From NCBI GenBank assembly GCA_033026295.1, contig CM065182.1, forward strand, positions 17,194,715-17,258,714: a DNA stretch of 64,000 nt, in the 5' to 3' direction. How positions within the stretch are numbered: position 1 is the first letter of the stretch; each line of letters opens with the position of its first letter. The stretch comes from Channa striata. Its lineage: Eukaryota > Chordata > Actinopteri > Anabantiformes > Channidae. Below are positions 36,442 through 48,700 of this stretch, piece by piece. A model generated the notes under the pieces. That model was given only the letters and a program-made list of their open reading frames with translations, made no database searches and was not told the origin of the DNA. The translations under genes and the position numbers were made by a program.

Positions 36442-39400
36442 TGACTTCTCCCTGGTGTCTTTCAGCCATAACCATAACCAAAACTCTAATGGCAGCACAA
36501 ATGTTGTCTTCGAGGCAATCTGTTCCTGCAAACACTTTCTGAATCAGCCAATCACGTTTGCTCAGTATTGTTTACATCACACAATAAGGTATGGATACTC
36601 AGCCAATCCATCTATAGCTCACTGTCTTCCCCATACCAGCTGCTGATTGGACGTGCAGTTTGAAATAGAATGACTAGACTGGTACTTCTCACGAAAAGCA
36701 TTTCAGATGTGTACAAAACAATGTGAGCATCGCTAGCACTGAAAATCAGGTTATATGTTCAACGGACACTGCTGTGATTCAAAAGCGTCAAGTAGCCGGT
36801 TCTATGTATTAATTCAGGTACTTTTATGCAAATTCTATAGAACTTTTTTACACCAATCTAGTTATTCTATATGTCCATGAATTTGCTGTGATTCTATTGT
36901 ACCAGCAGGGGAATCGCTTCACAGGAGAAGTAGCTGATTGTCACATTTGGCATTGTATTAATTCCTGTTTTTGTTTGGTATTCAGGTTGACTCTGACATT
37001 TGTAACTCCTGTCTGTAAAACTTTGAGGTGCTATTCCATTTTTATTTATTCTTGTTAAATACTTAAAAAGTTTTACCAGCCTAGAAGTACACCACATTGG
37101 CCTTGTGAACTGTATTTAGAGGAGAGGTAATTAGAAGAATTAACACACACAAATAAGGATTTATGTAAGTATTTTAAAAAAGTGGGTCAAAAACTTTTTT
37201 CAGCTTCTCTAAAATACGGGTTTACTAGAGGACTAATATGGTTTCATTCTTAGTTGGGGATCAAGTATGAAGATTGAAAATCCGTTTTTTTTTTTTTTTT
37301 TTTTTGTTTGTTTTTTCACAAGTCCAGCTAAATAGTTGTTGGTGTGGTTTCTATGATACAACTAGAAAACAAACATAGTGTTGTTTTTATTTTTGAAATG
37401 GGAACAGTCCCAGTTTTATACCTCTTTCGTTGCTATGTTCTTGTTTCTAGGTGACAGAGAAAATAAATATTTGTAAATTGTGAATGAATTTATGAAGATA
37501 GCGGTGTGCATAGACGGGGTGCAGAAAGGGTTAGCCACCACAGTTGTTTGTGTCGGTGAAGTGCCTGTCACAGTCTGAAATAGGTAATATGTCCAAAGAG
37601 ACACACAATCAATATATTCATAATGCAAAAGTCAATGAGGGCAGATAGATGTCAGACTGCAGGGCACCTCAGTGTTTCCATTTTGCCCCAAACATGCACT
37701 GCCAATCAGATTCAATACACTGTATCTCCAGGTTAACATGCTGAAGAGCACATGACATGACAAAACCACATTTTTATGATATTTCCTTCAAAATAAAGAA
37801 AAATACCATTAATTTGTTAACAATATATGAGGTGTTTTATTTATGTCCAACATACACATTGAGCAGGACATTTTAATTAATTTGAATATCAGCTACAGTC
37901 TGTGCTGGTGACACTGCCTCTAAATGCCCTCAAACCTTGGTGACACTTCTGCACCACTTAGTTTTGTTTTCACAATTTTCACCCCAATACCTGCAATAAG
38001 ATAATATCAGTTATCGTTTATTGGTTTGGCTCTACTTCAGAGCACATTCAAAAGCTTTGATTCCTAGGTAAAATTTGATGATCACGTACTGTACTACACT
38101 GGATTGCCTTCACATGTAATAATTTGGTTGCTTAGGTCCATTTTTATCATGAAAGTAGATGTTCAGCAGAGCTGCTGTACGACCGTGCAACAAAAATCCC
38201 GACAAATGACAACTTTTCAGATCTTACCCGTGCCCTCATTAGTCTGTGCACACCATTTCATGTACATATTGTATCTGTTTCCGGGTTTACTAGAAGACTT
38301 ATGTAATTTTGTTCTCAATCAAAAATCTAATTTGTATTTGGTCTAATACACAGATCTGCCGCAACATTAACCACATCTGCTGGTTTTAATGCTGTGATGG
38401 ACAAGGGTCAGAGTGGGACATATTTAATGGTGGCCCAGTGGACAGGTTTCAGCACACACAGCTTGGTGCTTTTGGGGTTGCTTACCGCAGACTGGTCAGA
38501 GTGGCCACGCTGACCTCTGTCCACCCTGAATAGTGTACGTTCATTAGATTTGTTCGTTTTTGTTGGTGCTCTATAATTATGATACACCCCAGAACATCCT
38601 GTTTCACTCTAGTTTAAATTACTGCAATGGGATTGTTTTCCCACTTTTATACCTCTTCTGTTTTTTGTTTTGTTTTTTGGATTAAAGGAAAATGAGAAAT
38701 TGTAAATTGTGACATTATTTATACTATACATGGTTGTTTTCTTATATTTATTGCATATCAAGAGGTACTTCGCTTGATAAGGGGCTACAAGGTATTTTAA
38801 AAATGTAGGTTGATCACAATGTGTGGATAGGGGAAGTGCAATCAGGGGGTGGTTTAATTTTCATGGTGCTAGACCCCTCCTTGCCTCAATGCCCCCTCAT
38901 TAAACATGATGTAAGAACATAACTCACTGATACAACTCAAACCAACCGGTGCTTAGAACCATTTCAGCGCAGTTTACTGGTCACAGAAATGGAATGATGT
39001 CTTTGTACTGTACTGAACAGATAAATACAAGATCTTTAAGTCTTTTTTTCCATTGTATGAAATTCATAATCTTGTGAGGCATTAGTGGTTTTTACGATGA
39101 GCATTAGCAGTAGTTGTAATTCTTGACACTTTTGCAGAGACTTTTAGGGATGTGTCTTTTAATGGCGTCAGGGTTTTGTTTTTTGTTATTTTATGTCTTG
39201 TCCTCATAATAATATTATTTGAAGGGTGTAATAATGCTCTATTTCCTCTTGAATTGTTTGATTTATGCTGCACTTATTGTTTCAGAAAAGAACTCACATA
39301 AAAGAAAACCTGAGCCAGACCTGTCTTAAATCCCTCTGTGATTTTTCTGTGACATATTGTATTGTTGTTCAAAAAAATAAAATGTTTTGATAAATTATTC
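36442..39400 (+). other. kdm6b 3'UTR
   Basis: AT-rich sequence after the kdm6b stop codon. AATAAA signals occur near 37461 and 37791 and at 39376-39381. The last has a good context and is followed by a TG/T-rich stretch, which would give a 3'UTR of about 2.9 kb. A poly(T) run lies at about 37284-37304. No other gene is seen. Confidence 0.5.
39376..39381 (+). promoter_or_regulatory. Candidate distal poly(A) signal of kdm6b
   Basis: A canonical AATAAA inside an A-rich stretch, followed within 40 bases by GAGTTGTTGCCTTTG, a GT/T-rich downstream element. Confidence 0.45.
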
Positions 39401-41677
39401 AACAATGAGTTGTTGCCTTTGATTTCTTATATTTCAGTCTCTCCAGTTATCTTCTTGATGAGAACATAAGTCTGTCTGGAAGTGTTCAAGTGTCCAAAAT
39501 AGTGTGCTGGATATTAGTTTGATCTGTTATTTGCATTTGAGAAAGGACGACTGCTTTGACATTTGCCAGGAACATTTAGCTGAAAGCACTGCTAGTTATA
39601 GGAAGTCTCTTAGTCGTGTGTGTCGCTCTGTGGCTGATTCTGGTACCAGTGATACCTTCACTTTGATGACTTTGACCAGTTTGTTTTTCATCACCTTGGG
39701 TGGTTTTAGCTTTTAAAGCTGTTTTACAAAAAAAATGTATAAATAAATCTAATTTACATTGTTCGATTAGATTTACAATGGGAACCTCTGGCTAAAGTAC
39801 TCGTGAACATCATTCATTCTAATAATTAAGAAAATGTAAACACATATTTTTGATGCAATGCCTATTGGCTCACAGATGCTGACATCTACTTCGCAGGTAC
39901 TGAAATTTGGTCCTGAATGCTCAGTAGTACTGAAGCAATTTGGTTTGTGCCAGAAAAGAAGTGAAGTTCGGTACCGAGTCTCCATCAGCACATTTTGACT
40001 TTAAGACCTGTCTTCTTTGGAAATCTGATTCAGAGAAAGGATGTTTTCAGTCTCATTTGCTCCTTTTTATTGTGACTCTAACAATAGTGACAAGTACGTG
40101 TACACTAAAGTGAGTCCGAATGACCTGGGAGTCGATAGATTATTGTTATTTTGCTGGTCACACAGTTTAAATATTTACAACATATTCACAGTGTCGAGCT
40201 GACGGCCAACGGGAGGCATTTTAACAGTCATGCTACTGGTTTAGGGAGGAAAGAGTCTTTTTCCTTTATTTACCCGCTCACATGTTCCTGATAACAGCTT
40301 GTCTAAGCAATGTTTATTTTAGGTGCTTTGCATGAAGCAGCTGAGACGGGAAATCTGCAGCTCATACTGAAACCCTATGAGTTTGAACTGAAACCTGCAG
40401 TGTTTGTATGTGTAAACCATTTGTCTTTCTGGCTTCTTTTGAATTGTCATTTATTTCAGTCTTGGGTTAAAGGACATGACATTGCCAAACGTGCAGATGC
40501 CGACATCTCATCGTGGAAGGTTGACACAGCAGCGGATATCCCGCTTCCAAGGACAGGAAGACGGCTCTTCCTCTTCCAACATGCTCACATACACATTTAA
40601 GCGGCACATTGTTAATACTCAAACCAACCACTGCTCCGACGTTTTTAACCACAGCACTGATGCTACGGGTTCTGTGATCATTTTTATTTGTGCCAACTGT
40701 TTGAAAGCCCAGACTTAGATGAAAAATGAGACTTGGTATGACAATAGTAAGGTTGTGTCTTAAACTGAGCACCTCTGGTTTCTTATCAGTCCCATGATAT
40801 CCTCCTTCCTTCAGCATGTTCTCCCCCGTTCTCGTTTCTTTGAAAGCTTGGCTCTGTTTTTCATCAAAAGGTCAGGGGTCAACCCTCTGTCATGCCTGCT
40901 TTTAAACCAAATCTCTACCAACTGTGACTTGCCCTTTACCTTTTTATGTCCGACCTCTGTGTTTTTGCTAAATGGTAAAACTCGTTGGTTACACAATCAT
41001 CAGTAGACGGATTCGTTTGCAGTATGTTTTTTTCTTTTATATTAAAATCCATGTTAAATCAACTTAGTTGTTTTCAGTTCTGAAATACGCAGTGAGGAAG
41101 ACAAAGTTCCTCAGTGGGGGTGTGAAGAATTGTGGACTGAGCAGCATAGGCTGACTTCACTAATCTATGCAAATCTACACACACTGCCTCTCTTCTCCTG
41201 TTCCAGGGGTTATCACACAAATCCTCCTCTGCTCCCCTACACAGACACCAGGAGCGGCTCCGTCAGCAGGATACAAACTCACACACACACACACACACAC
41301 ACACCGTACCTCAAACTGGAGTCAGAGTGAGGAAACAGAACATCAGGGAAGGAAGCGGTGAAGTCAGTGGGAGAGTAGAATTCGCCTCCAGTCTGCGGAG
41401 TTCATTCCTGAGAGCTGTGAGGGAGAAGTTTAGATTCAAAAACAGACACATTTTCGTCTGATGTTTTATTTTATTTATTTTTATTATATTTTTTATTTTT
41501 TGTGAGAGTGAATGAAATAAGCCAAAAATGCAAACGGACATATGTGATTAGGTTTAGTTATACAGGATAGGACAGACTAAAGTTTTACGGGAATACCAGC
41601 CTCTTTACCTGAGAAAGCATACATCAGGAGGAAATTCTTCAAATTCTCTTTGTCTCCGATTGCTCACTGCTCTGCAG

Positions 41678-41741
41678 GTCGTACCATCATCATCTGCCTC
41701 CCTCAAACTGCAGCAGGACACATCATCCGGGTTGAAGCACA
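41678..41741 (+). other. Candidate non-coding leader exon of tmem88
   Basis: A 64-base segment between the acceptor-like TGCTCTGCAG and the donor ACA|GTGAGT, 0.9 kb before the tmem88 coding exon. It is supported only by splice-site appearance. Confidence 0.25.
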
Positions 41742-42093
41742 GTGAGTACAAATCTATCACCCATCTTCTGAATTAAAATCATGCTAAAGAAACAGAAAAA
41801 AACTAATAATATTCTAATGAAATGGTTACTTGAATCCAGGCTTCTAATTAAACGTCTGGAAAAGTAGTACTTATTCTGGGTAGGTCATTTTCATTTCTGA
41901 ATTTAATCAACCTGGAAACAAAAAGACGTTGTTGATGTTATCGAGTGTTTGAGATGTTCTGGTAATAAACAGAAGATAGACTAATAAAGAGAAAGTAGCC
42001 ACATCAGGTTTTTATTTTTACTCATTTTCTGGGTCTTTGATGGTTTTGTACTTCTGGCTGTCTGCTTTCCTATTCACGAAGAATGACACATGT

Positions 42094-42156
42094 AAGCCGC
42101 TGATGGAAGGGGCCATCAGTGGCTTCAATTCATATTGGCCGTCACCAATATGAATT
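42094..42156. repeat. Two tandem hairpins upstream of tmem88
   Basis: Hairpin 1 has arms 42094-42106 (AAGCCGCTGATGG) and 42113-42125 (CCATCAGTGGCTT), 13 bp with one G.T-type pair and a 6-base loop. One base later, hairpin 2 has arms 42127-42138 (AATTCATATTGG) and 42145-42156, a perfect 12 bp with a 6-base loop. They lie 490 bases before the tmem88 coding exon. Confidence 0.9.
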
Positions 42157-42643
42157 TGGCGCACTTAGTGTTATTGACAGACCTGACAGAAATTAAAAAT
42201 CTATTGTTAAACCTACATGTTAATTACCCACTGTGTTGCACATTAACTGGAAAACTGAGGGAAAAATGTCACATGGAAACGTTCATGTGTGTGGAGAACG
42301 GCAGACTTAACAAAATAACATTCCAGTGAAACAAAATAAGGCAAAGCTCATACTCCCATTAATGTGAAAGAAAAAAGTATGTGTTGTTTTCAGCAGCTCC
42401 CACATCATTGTTCACCACTTTATTTAAGGAGACTATTACATAATTGATTTACGTAGACAGAAAACACCAGGAGACGCAGAAGTCATCACATCAACACTCT
42501 TTTCCAGCACCCGACACAAATACAGTCACACTGTGTTAAGTGCATGTTATCTCTGTTTTATGAAATTAAATTTGTTTGTGCCGCTTTTTTCTCAAACCTA
42601 AACTAAAGTTGGCTTGTTTTCCTGTATTAAGGACACAGATGAG

Positions 42644-43705
42644 ATGAGTCTGCCACGGAGCGAGACTCTGGAGAAAATGACATCCGAGGAGGCCCATTCG
42701 GAGCCACGATCCCCGTCCAGAGCAGGGTCAGGGGTCGTGGTGCCTCCCCCATACTCGCTAAGCAGCGGGGAGGCAGCAGAAACCCCTCTGGAATTAAGGG
42801 GATCTCTGGACTGCTGGGCGTGCTCCGTGCTGGTCACTGCACAGAATCTGATCATCGTACTGATCAACGCTGGGCTGGCCGGCATCGTGTTCGGTGCCAT
42901 CCTCACCCCTGCTCTTGCCATGATCATATTTGGCTTCCTCTGCCACTCTACGGTAATGGTCTTAATATATATATATATTTTTTTTTTTTGAATGTCAGAC
43001 TGGTTCTGTCACTCAGTTCTACACATATAAAAGATAATCAATCTTGGAGATGATGTGGTGGTTTTGGATGCCATCACTAATTAAAATACACAAAGAGAGA
43101 GAAAAATATTTTTCCAGACACTCGATACTGTTTGTCTTACTGGTGTTTCTAATGCTTTGCAGCTGGCAACTGAGCTGCTAAGTTGCTCTGGGTCATTTGT
43201 GGGTCAATAGTGCACCGTACCACAACAGAACACCCACAATTCCAGCAGAGTTGGTGCATTGTGATTTGTGTACTCCAAACAGTCATGGCTACAGTCAGCA
43301 TGCGCTATGGAATGAGGAAACTAATTCCAGCCTAAGCGGGCAGCATACTGAGGACCTAGAGCTTTGTGTGTGTTCACTTCATGATTTATTCATTTCGCTC
43401 CTCTTCTTGCTCTGCAGGTGCGGCCTCACGGAACATCTGTGTATTGCCTGGATGTGCTGGATGACAGCGGCTGCGTGGCTCTTCTCGTTGTGGGTTTCCT
43501 TCTGCTGACGCCTTTGCTGGTCCTGGCTCTCGCTGCGTACTGCCGCCTGGCCCGACACCTCCAGCTGGGCCTGTGTTTCATTCCCTACAGCCGTGCAGTT
43601 TACAAGAACCTGCCTGCCTCGCGCCACCGGGGACCCGGCACGGGAGGCTGCTGCAGCCCGGGGGGAGCTTCAGAACAGGAGGGGAAGGGAAGCATATGGG
43701 TATAG
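42644..43705 (+). CDS. tmem88: Transmembrane protein 88
   Basis: Two-pass membrane protein that binds the PDZ domain of Dishevelled through its C-terminus and dampens canonical Wnt signalling; in fish it acts in heart development. Two coding exons, 42644-42952 and 43418-43705, give 198 aa. The join is in frame (FGFLCHST to VRPHGTSVYC). The N-terminal 50 residues are Ser/Pro/Glu-rich. LDCWACSVLVTAQNL is the family signature, opening TM1 (about residues 60-95). TM2 is DSGCVALLVVGFLLLTPLLV, and IPYSRAVYKNL follows. The C-terminus is SIWV, a variant of the VWV Dishevelled ligand of mammals. The start at 42644 follows the acceptor ACACAG. An upstream in-frame ATG at 42614 lies before that acceptor and is probably intronic. 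Confidence 0.93.
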
Positions 43706-44237
43706 GAGGAGGAAGAAAAGGAGGAAAACAAAGAAATCAGCGTGAAAACCATTGTCGTCCTATTTCATCATTTGATTAATCCATACAAAAATGCTTTTGT
43801 TATCCTTTCAAAATGTATTTTTATACCTTTATAAGATTTGCTTGTCTTACAAGCTGAGTTTTGGGGTTTTTGAGCATGTGGTCTGTGACAGAAGCCCATA
43901 TCTTTGAAAAGAGCAGGAGCTGACATTTAAAGTAGAACATTGAAAGGAAAGATCCTCTATAGATTCTCTTTGGACTCTGTATGTGTGCTGTGGTCATCAG
44001 ACTACAAACAGTAACCCAACTTTGTAGGACAATATTTCTACAGCTATTAAACATTTTACGTTCAAACAACCAACTGCTTCCTTTGTTAAAGATATGATCT
44101 CTATTAATGTACAAATTATATAAAGGTGGTTCTAAAGTTGTGGCCGTCTCATTCATTTTTAAAATTTTTAAAACATCACATTTATCTCTTTCTATAATAT
44201 ACTCCAGTACAACTGTACTAACCAGTTTGACCTCAAT

Positions 44238-44243
44238 AATAAA
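44238..44243 (+). promoter_or_regulatory. Candidate poly(A) signal of tmem88
   Basis: AATAAA about 530 bases after the tmem88 stop, followed by a G/T-containing stretch. Confidence 0.4.
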
Positions 44244-44356
44244 AAGGGAGTAGAATTATTACCTTTCTAGTGGTTCCATCCTAAAATGTAAGAAATATTA
44301 AACTGTAAGTAAAAATCATGGCAGAGCTGTTGTATTGGATTGGATTGAATTGTAAA

Positions 44357-44388
44357 GGTGTACCTAATAAAGTGGCCAGTGAGTGTAT
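44357..44388. mobile_element. Fragment of a common fish dispersed repeat end
   Basis: The sequence around GTGTACCTAATAAAGTGGCC followed by AGTGAGTGTA matches, from memory, a very frequent repeat terminus in fish genomes. No partner inverted end was found nearby, so it looks like a solitary remnant. Confidence 0.45.
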
Positions 44389-45257
44389 ACAGTAATATGA
44401 TTGAATGTGTTTTAATAAATAGAATCTGCAAAACAACTGAAAGTATAAAAAGTATGTAAAGTTAAACATTTCCTTTGCAATTATTGCACACAGTAAAAAC
44501 TATCATAAAATGAAATCGCCCAGTAAGAAATGTTCTTCAGAATTGTCCTTGACTAAATGTACTTGGCCATATTAGGTAAGGCTATAAGGTTTTTGTTTGT
44601 TTAGTCTAAGACAAAAATGTGAGCTTAACTATTAATATTCAGCACATTTTCATGTCCATTAAAAAGTGAAAATACATTTCAAGACATACTGTTCAGGAGC
44701 TACACTTTTACTATATGATTGATGATGTTTTATTTTATATTAAAAGATATGTTAATACACTTTAGGTTCATACAGCTCGTTACATTTATAAATCACAAAA
44801 AATGATATCCTCTGTTAAAAATATGAACATGCTATGAATACTTGCACGTGGGGTAATTAGTTGTTGAATGTAATAATAATGTAGTATTGTTCACATTGTT
44901 TCGATATGTCTAATATTGACCACAGCAAGACTCACTCGTGCATTTCATTCATCCAGTAATTTCATCATAAAGTGGCTCAGCAATGTTTATGTTGAACTGT
45001 TCATTAGGTCATGGCACATTTAAAACAAAGAGCAACTTAACAAGCAATAAAGAGCAATCTAATAACATAATGTCAGAATATGTGTATATCGTGTAGATGG
45101 TTCCAAATGTTACATGACTATTCTAGTATGAAGTGCTGTTATCCATCTCAAATCACTAGGTGGAGACAATATCACTCCTCAAACGGACAGTTCTTATATA
45201 TGTATATGGAAGTGTAAATAAACATGCAGTCAAACCGTGCAAAAGAGATATAAAACC

Positions 45258-45263
45258 TTTATT
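45258..45263 (-). promoter_or_regulatory. Poly(A) signal of pcolce
   Basis: TTTATT on the plus strand, that is AATAAA on the minus strand, about 185 bases after the pcolce stop codon. This suits a short 3'UTR. Confidence 0.6.
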
Positions 45264-45446
45264 CATATATAAATTACAAACATAAGGTGTTACAGGTGTT
45301 TGAATCGAACTTTGTTATTATATTTCTTTAAAATGGTGGATAAAACTGAATTTGTGCTTTAATATATCTGTACTTCACATTGAAAATGATGGAACTCTGT
45401 GTTTGATATGTCGTCTGAGTTTCCTGGCCTGGACGTGTGTGTGAGG

Positions 45447-45650
45447 TTAACAAGGCTGGTTGTTGATGTTCGTTAACAGTTTGTGATGCGGGGCTTTGAA
45501 CGGAGCTGTGAATGCACCAGGTTGCAAGGTTCCTCTGCCATCTTCATTCACCTGACCCATAATTATATAGTTGACACCTATCAGAAGGAAAATGACAATG
45601 AGAGATTAGTCAGTGTAATATTGTAAATATGTATGACTGGAAACATTGAT

Positions 45651-45709
<59 letters not shown>

Positions 45710-48700
45710 CTCTGCGGAGCATTGGGCAGTTCTTGCACTGTGACACCAGTTTAACCGACATGGTTTCTCCAACTTGTGTGATGGTTAGTCGACCTGCCTT
45801 GTAGGCCTTAATGATGGAGACGTTAACGTTGAGGCTCCCGCGGGGGCCGGGGGAAACAGAGGTCACCTTCCCTGTTATCACTGGAACATGGACGGACCGG
45901 TCAGAAAACTCCACCAGATTGGTTACTTTGTGTAAATGTCATTTGTATGAACCTTACCGAATTCGCTGGCACAGAAGCTGGACTTAATGGTTCCTTGTCT
46001 TTTACAGGCTTTGGCACACAGTGGATTTTGTACAGCTAAAGACATTAAATACAGATGAATGAATATTGATGCAGACACCTTCTGTTCATGGACACAAACA
46101 TGAGGAAATAACTTCACCCACCGATCTTCTTTCCAGTTGGAGTTGTGCCTGCCTCCCTCCCGTTCTGGCCTGTGCTGCCCCGTCCACGGCCTCTTGGGGG
46201 CTTGACGGGTGCTTGTCTCACAGTGGGCTCAGGGGGAGGAGGTGGCACGTATTTGGTGGTCGGGACAGGTGGCTGAACGGTCGCGGCCGGGCGTTTAGGT
46301 ACAGCCTTAGGCCTGACTGCGGGTTTTGGGGGGGTGGACCTGGTACCGGCTCCCGAGTCAACGGCTGGGATCTGAGCACCGCGAGGGATGCTGGTGTAGT
46401 GGGCCAAGAATCCATCAGATGTCACACTGAGATCAGACACAAACTGGACCAGTAGCACATTGCCATTGGTTAAAATGGGCCTGTAAAGAGACGAGGAAAT
46501 GGATGAGGCGTAAAGTTAAAAACAATCCATTTGAAATTCCAAACAAACAACTGTAAAAACATCACTCACTGGGGGGCTTGATCGCCACAGTATTTTCCAA
46601 TCAGGCGGGAATCGTCTTTCTCTCCACCATTAAAAAATGCCACATAGTCAAACCGACAGTAGGTGTCAGCTTCCAAGATGAATTTATCAAACTTCACCTG
46701 GATTACCTGGTATGCGACACAAGCACAACTTTAAATCATTTAGTAAGAAGTGGTTTCCCCTGTTCGCTGAGAAAGAATCTTGCAAACTGAAATGTCTCTG
46801 CATGCAGGGAGTGAGTGTGGAGCCGACCATATCAGGCTGCACAGTGATAAGCCAGGAGCAGCTGGTTCCCGCTGGGTATTTCTTGTCAGGCCAGTTGGGT
46901 GTCTTGATCTCTCCCTGGGATTTTGTCATCTTACCCCCACAGAACTGGTCATCTGAAACGTGTCATACACCCGCGATGAGGACGAACAATGAAGACAACG
47001 GAAAACTTTTCTTTGGGAATATCTTGATGTTAACATGCACGTTCCAGAAGATTTTTGTGCTTTTCTGTATTGTATGTGCTGACCTCAGAACTAATTTGGC
47101 TCATGCTTAACCTTCCTATCTAATGAAAAATACTTGACATACTAATAAATTTGGATTGCTGTTTAAATATCTCTTTCTGCAAACAATTTTACATGAAGTG
47201 ACACACACATGTAAAATATAGACAGTACATATAACATACACATATACAACTTAGCAAGCCAGTGACTTATCATTCATACACATTTTTTGGAAATGCATTT
47301 GTTTGACCATTAATAAAGCCACTTTTCACAAAAAAAACATTTTAGATGACGTTTAAGTTAATTATTAACCGAGTTAAATCATTGTTTAAAAGCCCAATAA
47401 AATCTGCTACATTATTGCGAAAAAGAATTCTGCTGTGGGCATGAAAGTCTGAAAAACTCACTGATAAATCATTATGAGTAAGTATCCGTGTTGGTTTCCA
47501 TCATTTATAAATCTCTGTGCTGCATCTGGGCCTGGTTTATAATTTGTGCTGTGTTGAGCCTCATGCAGGCATAATTGTATGTTGACATAAGATGAAAAGA
47601 AGGTTTTAAAAAAGGATGACCACATACCATCTACGTATGGTTTGGTTCCACTGAAAAACGCGACGAATCCTCTACCCTGATTCTCCTCATCCGACCCCAT
47701 CTCTAACATCATGGTGTTTGTAGTGGAAATAAGGGTGCCAGGCCGGAAAGTTCCACAAAAGCGACCCAGTTTCTGCACCAAGTTGGAATGGCCGTTGTAA
47801 ACATCGAGATAATCGTATCGACACTGTGATTCAGCTTCCATGTCAAAAATGCGGAAGGAGAGTGTGACAACGTTTCCCTCCGGGACCTGGAAACCAGAGA
47901 AAAAGAGAGGTGCAGATGAGCCAGACAGTAAAAACGCAGCAGCAGTCAGTGTTTAGGTATTTTGAAGGAATGGTGACTCACAGTGATGCGCCAGATGCAT
48001 TTGCTGTTGGGTTTGTAAAAGCTTGGGAAGCCTTCGCTGCCAACAAAGCCTGAGTCTGCGACCAGGTCTCCTCCACAGTTGAAGACAGGCCTGTAATGAA
48101 GGAGGCAGTGGGGACAGAGTCACTGACAGCACGGATGTCAGGGGTCAGACGAAAAACTTCATTAAAACCCTTTCACAGCTCCCGCAGACACAGTACTGTG
48201 AATCACTTCCTTTATCACCAGCTTCCAGTAACTACTGGACACTGAAGTGTTAAAAACAGGAAAAAACTGTGTCCTGTCAGTAAGTTATGAAATAAGAGAT
48301 GGTTTATTAGCACAGAATCTTGTTTATTCTAACTTTTCTATCTCAGTCCTGGAATAAAAGCTTACTGCCTCACAACAGATCTGAGGCCTCACGTTATTTC
48401 AGAGACTGACTTTTATTAACAGAGCCACAAAGGGTTCAACATTCAATAAACATTTACAAAATGAATACTTAAATGAGCAATTAATTTTCAATTTTCAAGT
48501 TATTGTTGTGTGGGTTTCCGTGTTTTAACTTGCTAACGAGAAGGTGTAACCTCATTAGCATCAAAGAAAATGGACTTTGCCAAAGCTGACATTTAGCACA
48601 TTAATTCATTTTTACTTTAACACCTCAGAGAAAGTCAAGAAAGTCATAGGACGTCTTTGTTCGGTGGTTAACCCTGCAAACAGAGGATGTTACCTCTCAT

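Larger units (their letters stand above)
39401..42600. other. Intergenic region between kdm6b and tmem88
   Basis: Gene-poor DNA that should contain the tmem88 promoter and leader. A (CA)n run lies at about 41280-41304. A possible 64-base non-coding exon is bounded by TCTGCAG (ends 41677) and GTGAGT (41742). The tandem hairpins at 42094-42156 are reported separately. Open frames here have no recognisable homology. Confidence 0.45.
43706..45240. other. tmem88 3'UTR and intergenic space before pcolce
   Basis: AT-rich DNA between convergent genes. An AATAAA at 44238-44243 would give tmem88 a 3'UTR of about 540 bases. A common fish repeat fragment follows at 44357-44388. Nothing else is recognised. 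Confidence 0.5.

Noticed and set aside
40310..40600. Open frame with an ankyrin-like phrase (ALHEAAETGNLQ)
   Set aside because: Only one short phrase resembles an ankyrin repeat, the rest does not continue the pattern, and no splice partners or homologous context were seen. Probably chance.
46066..46455. 129-codon plus-strand frame over the pcolce linker exon
   Set aside because: It is antisense to the Pro-rich pcolce exon, whose minus-strand frame continues correctly through both splice junctions.
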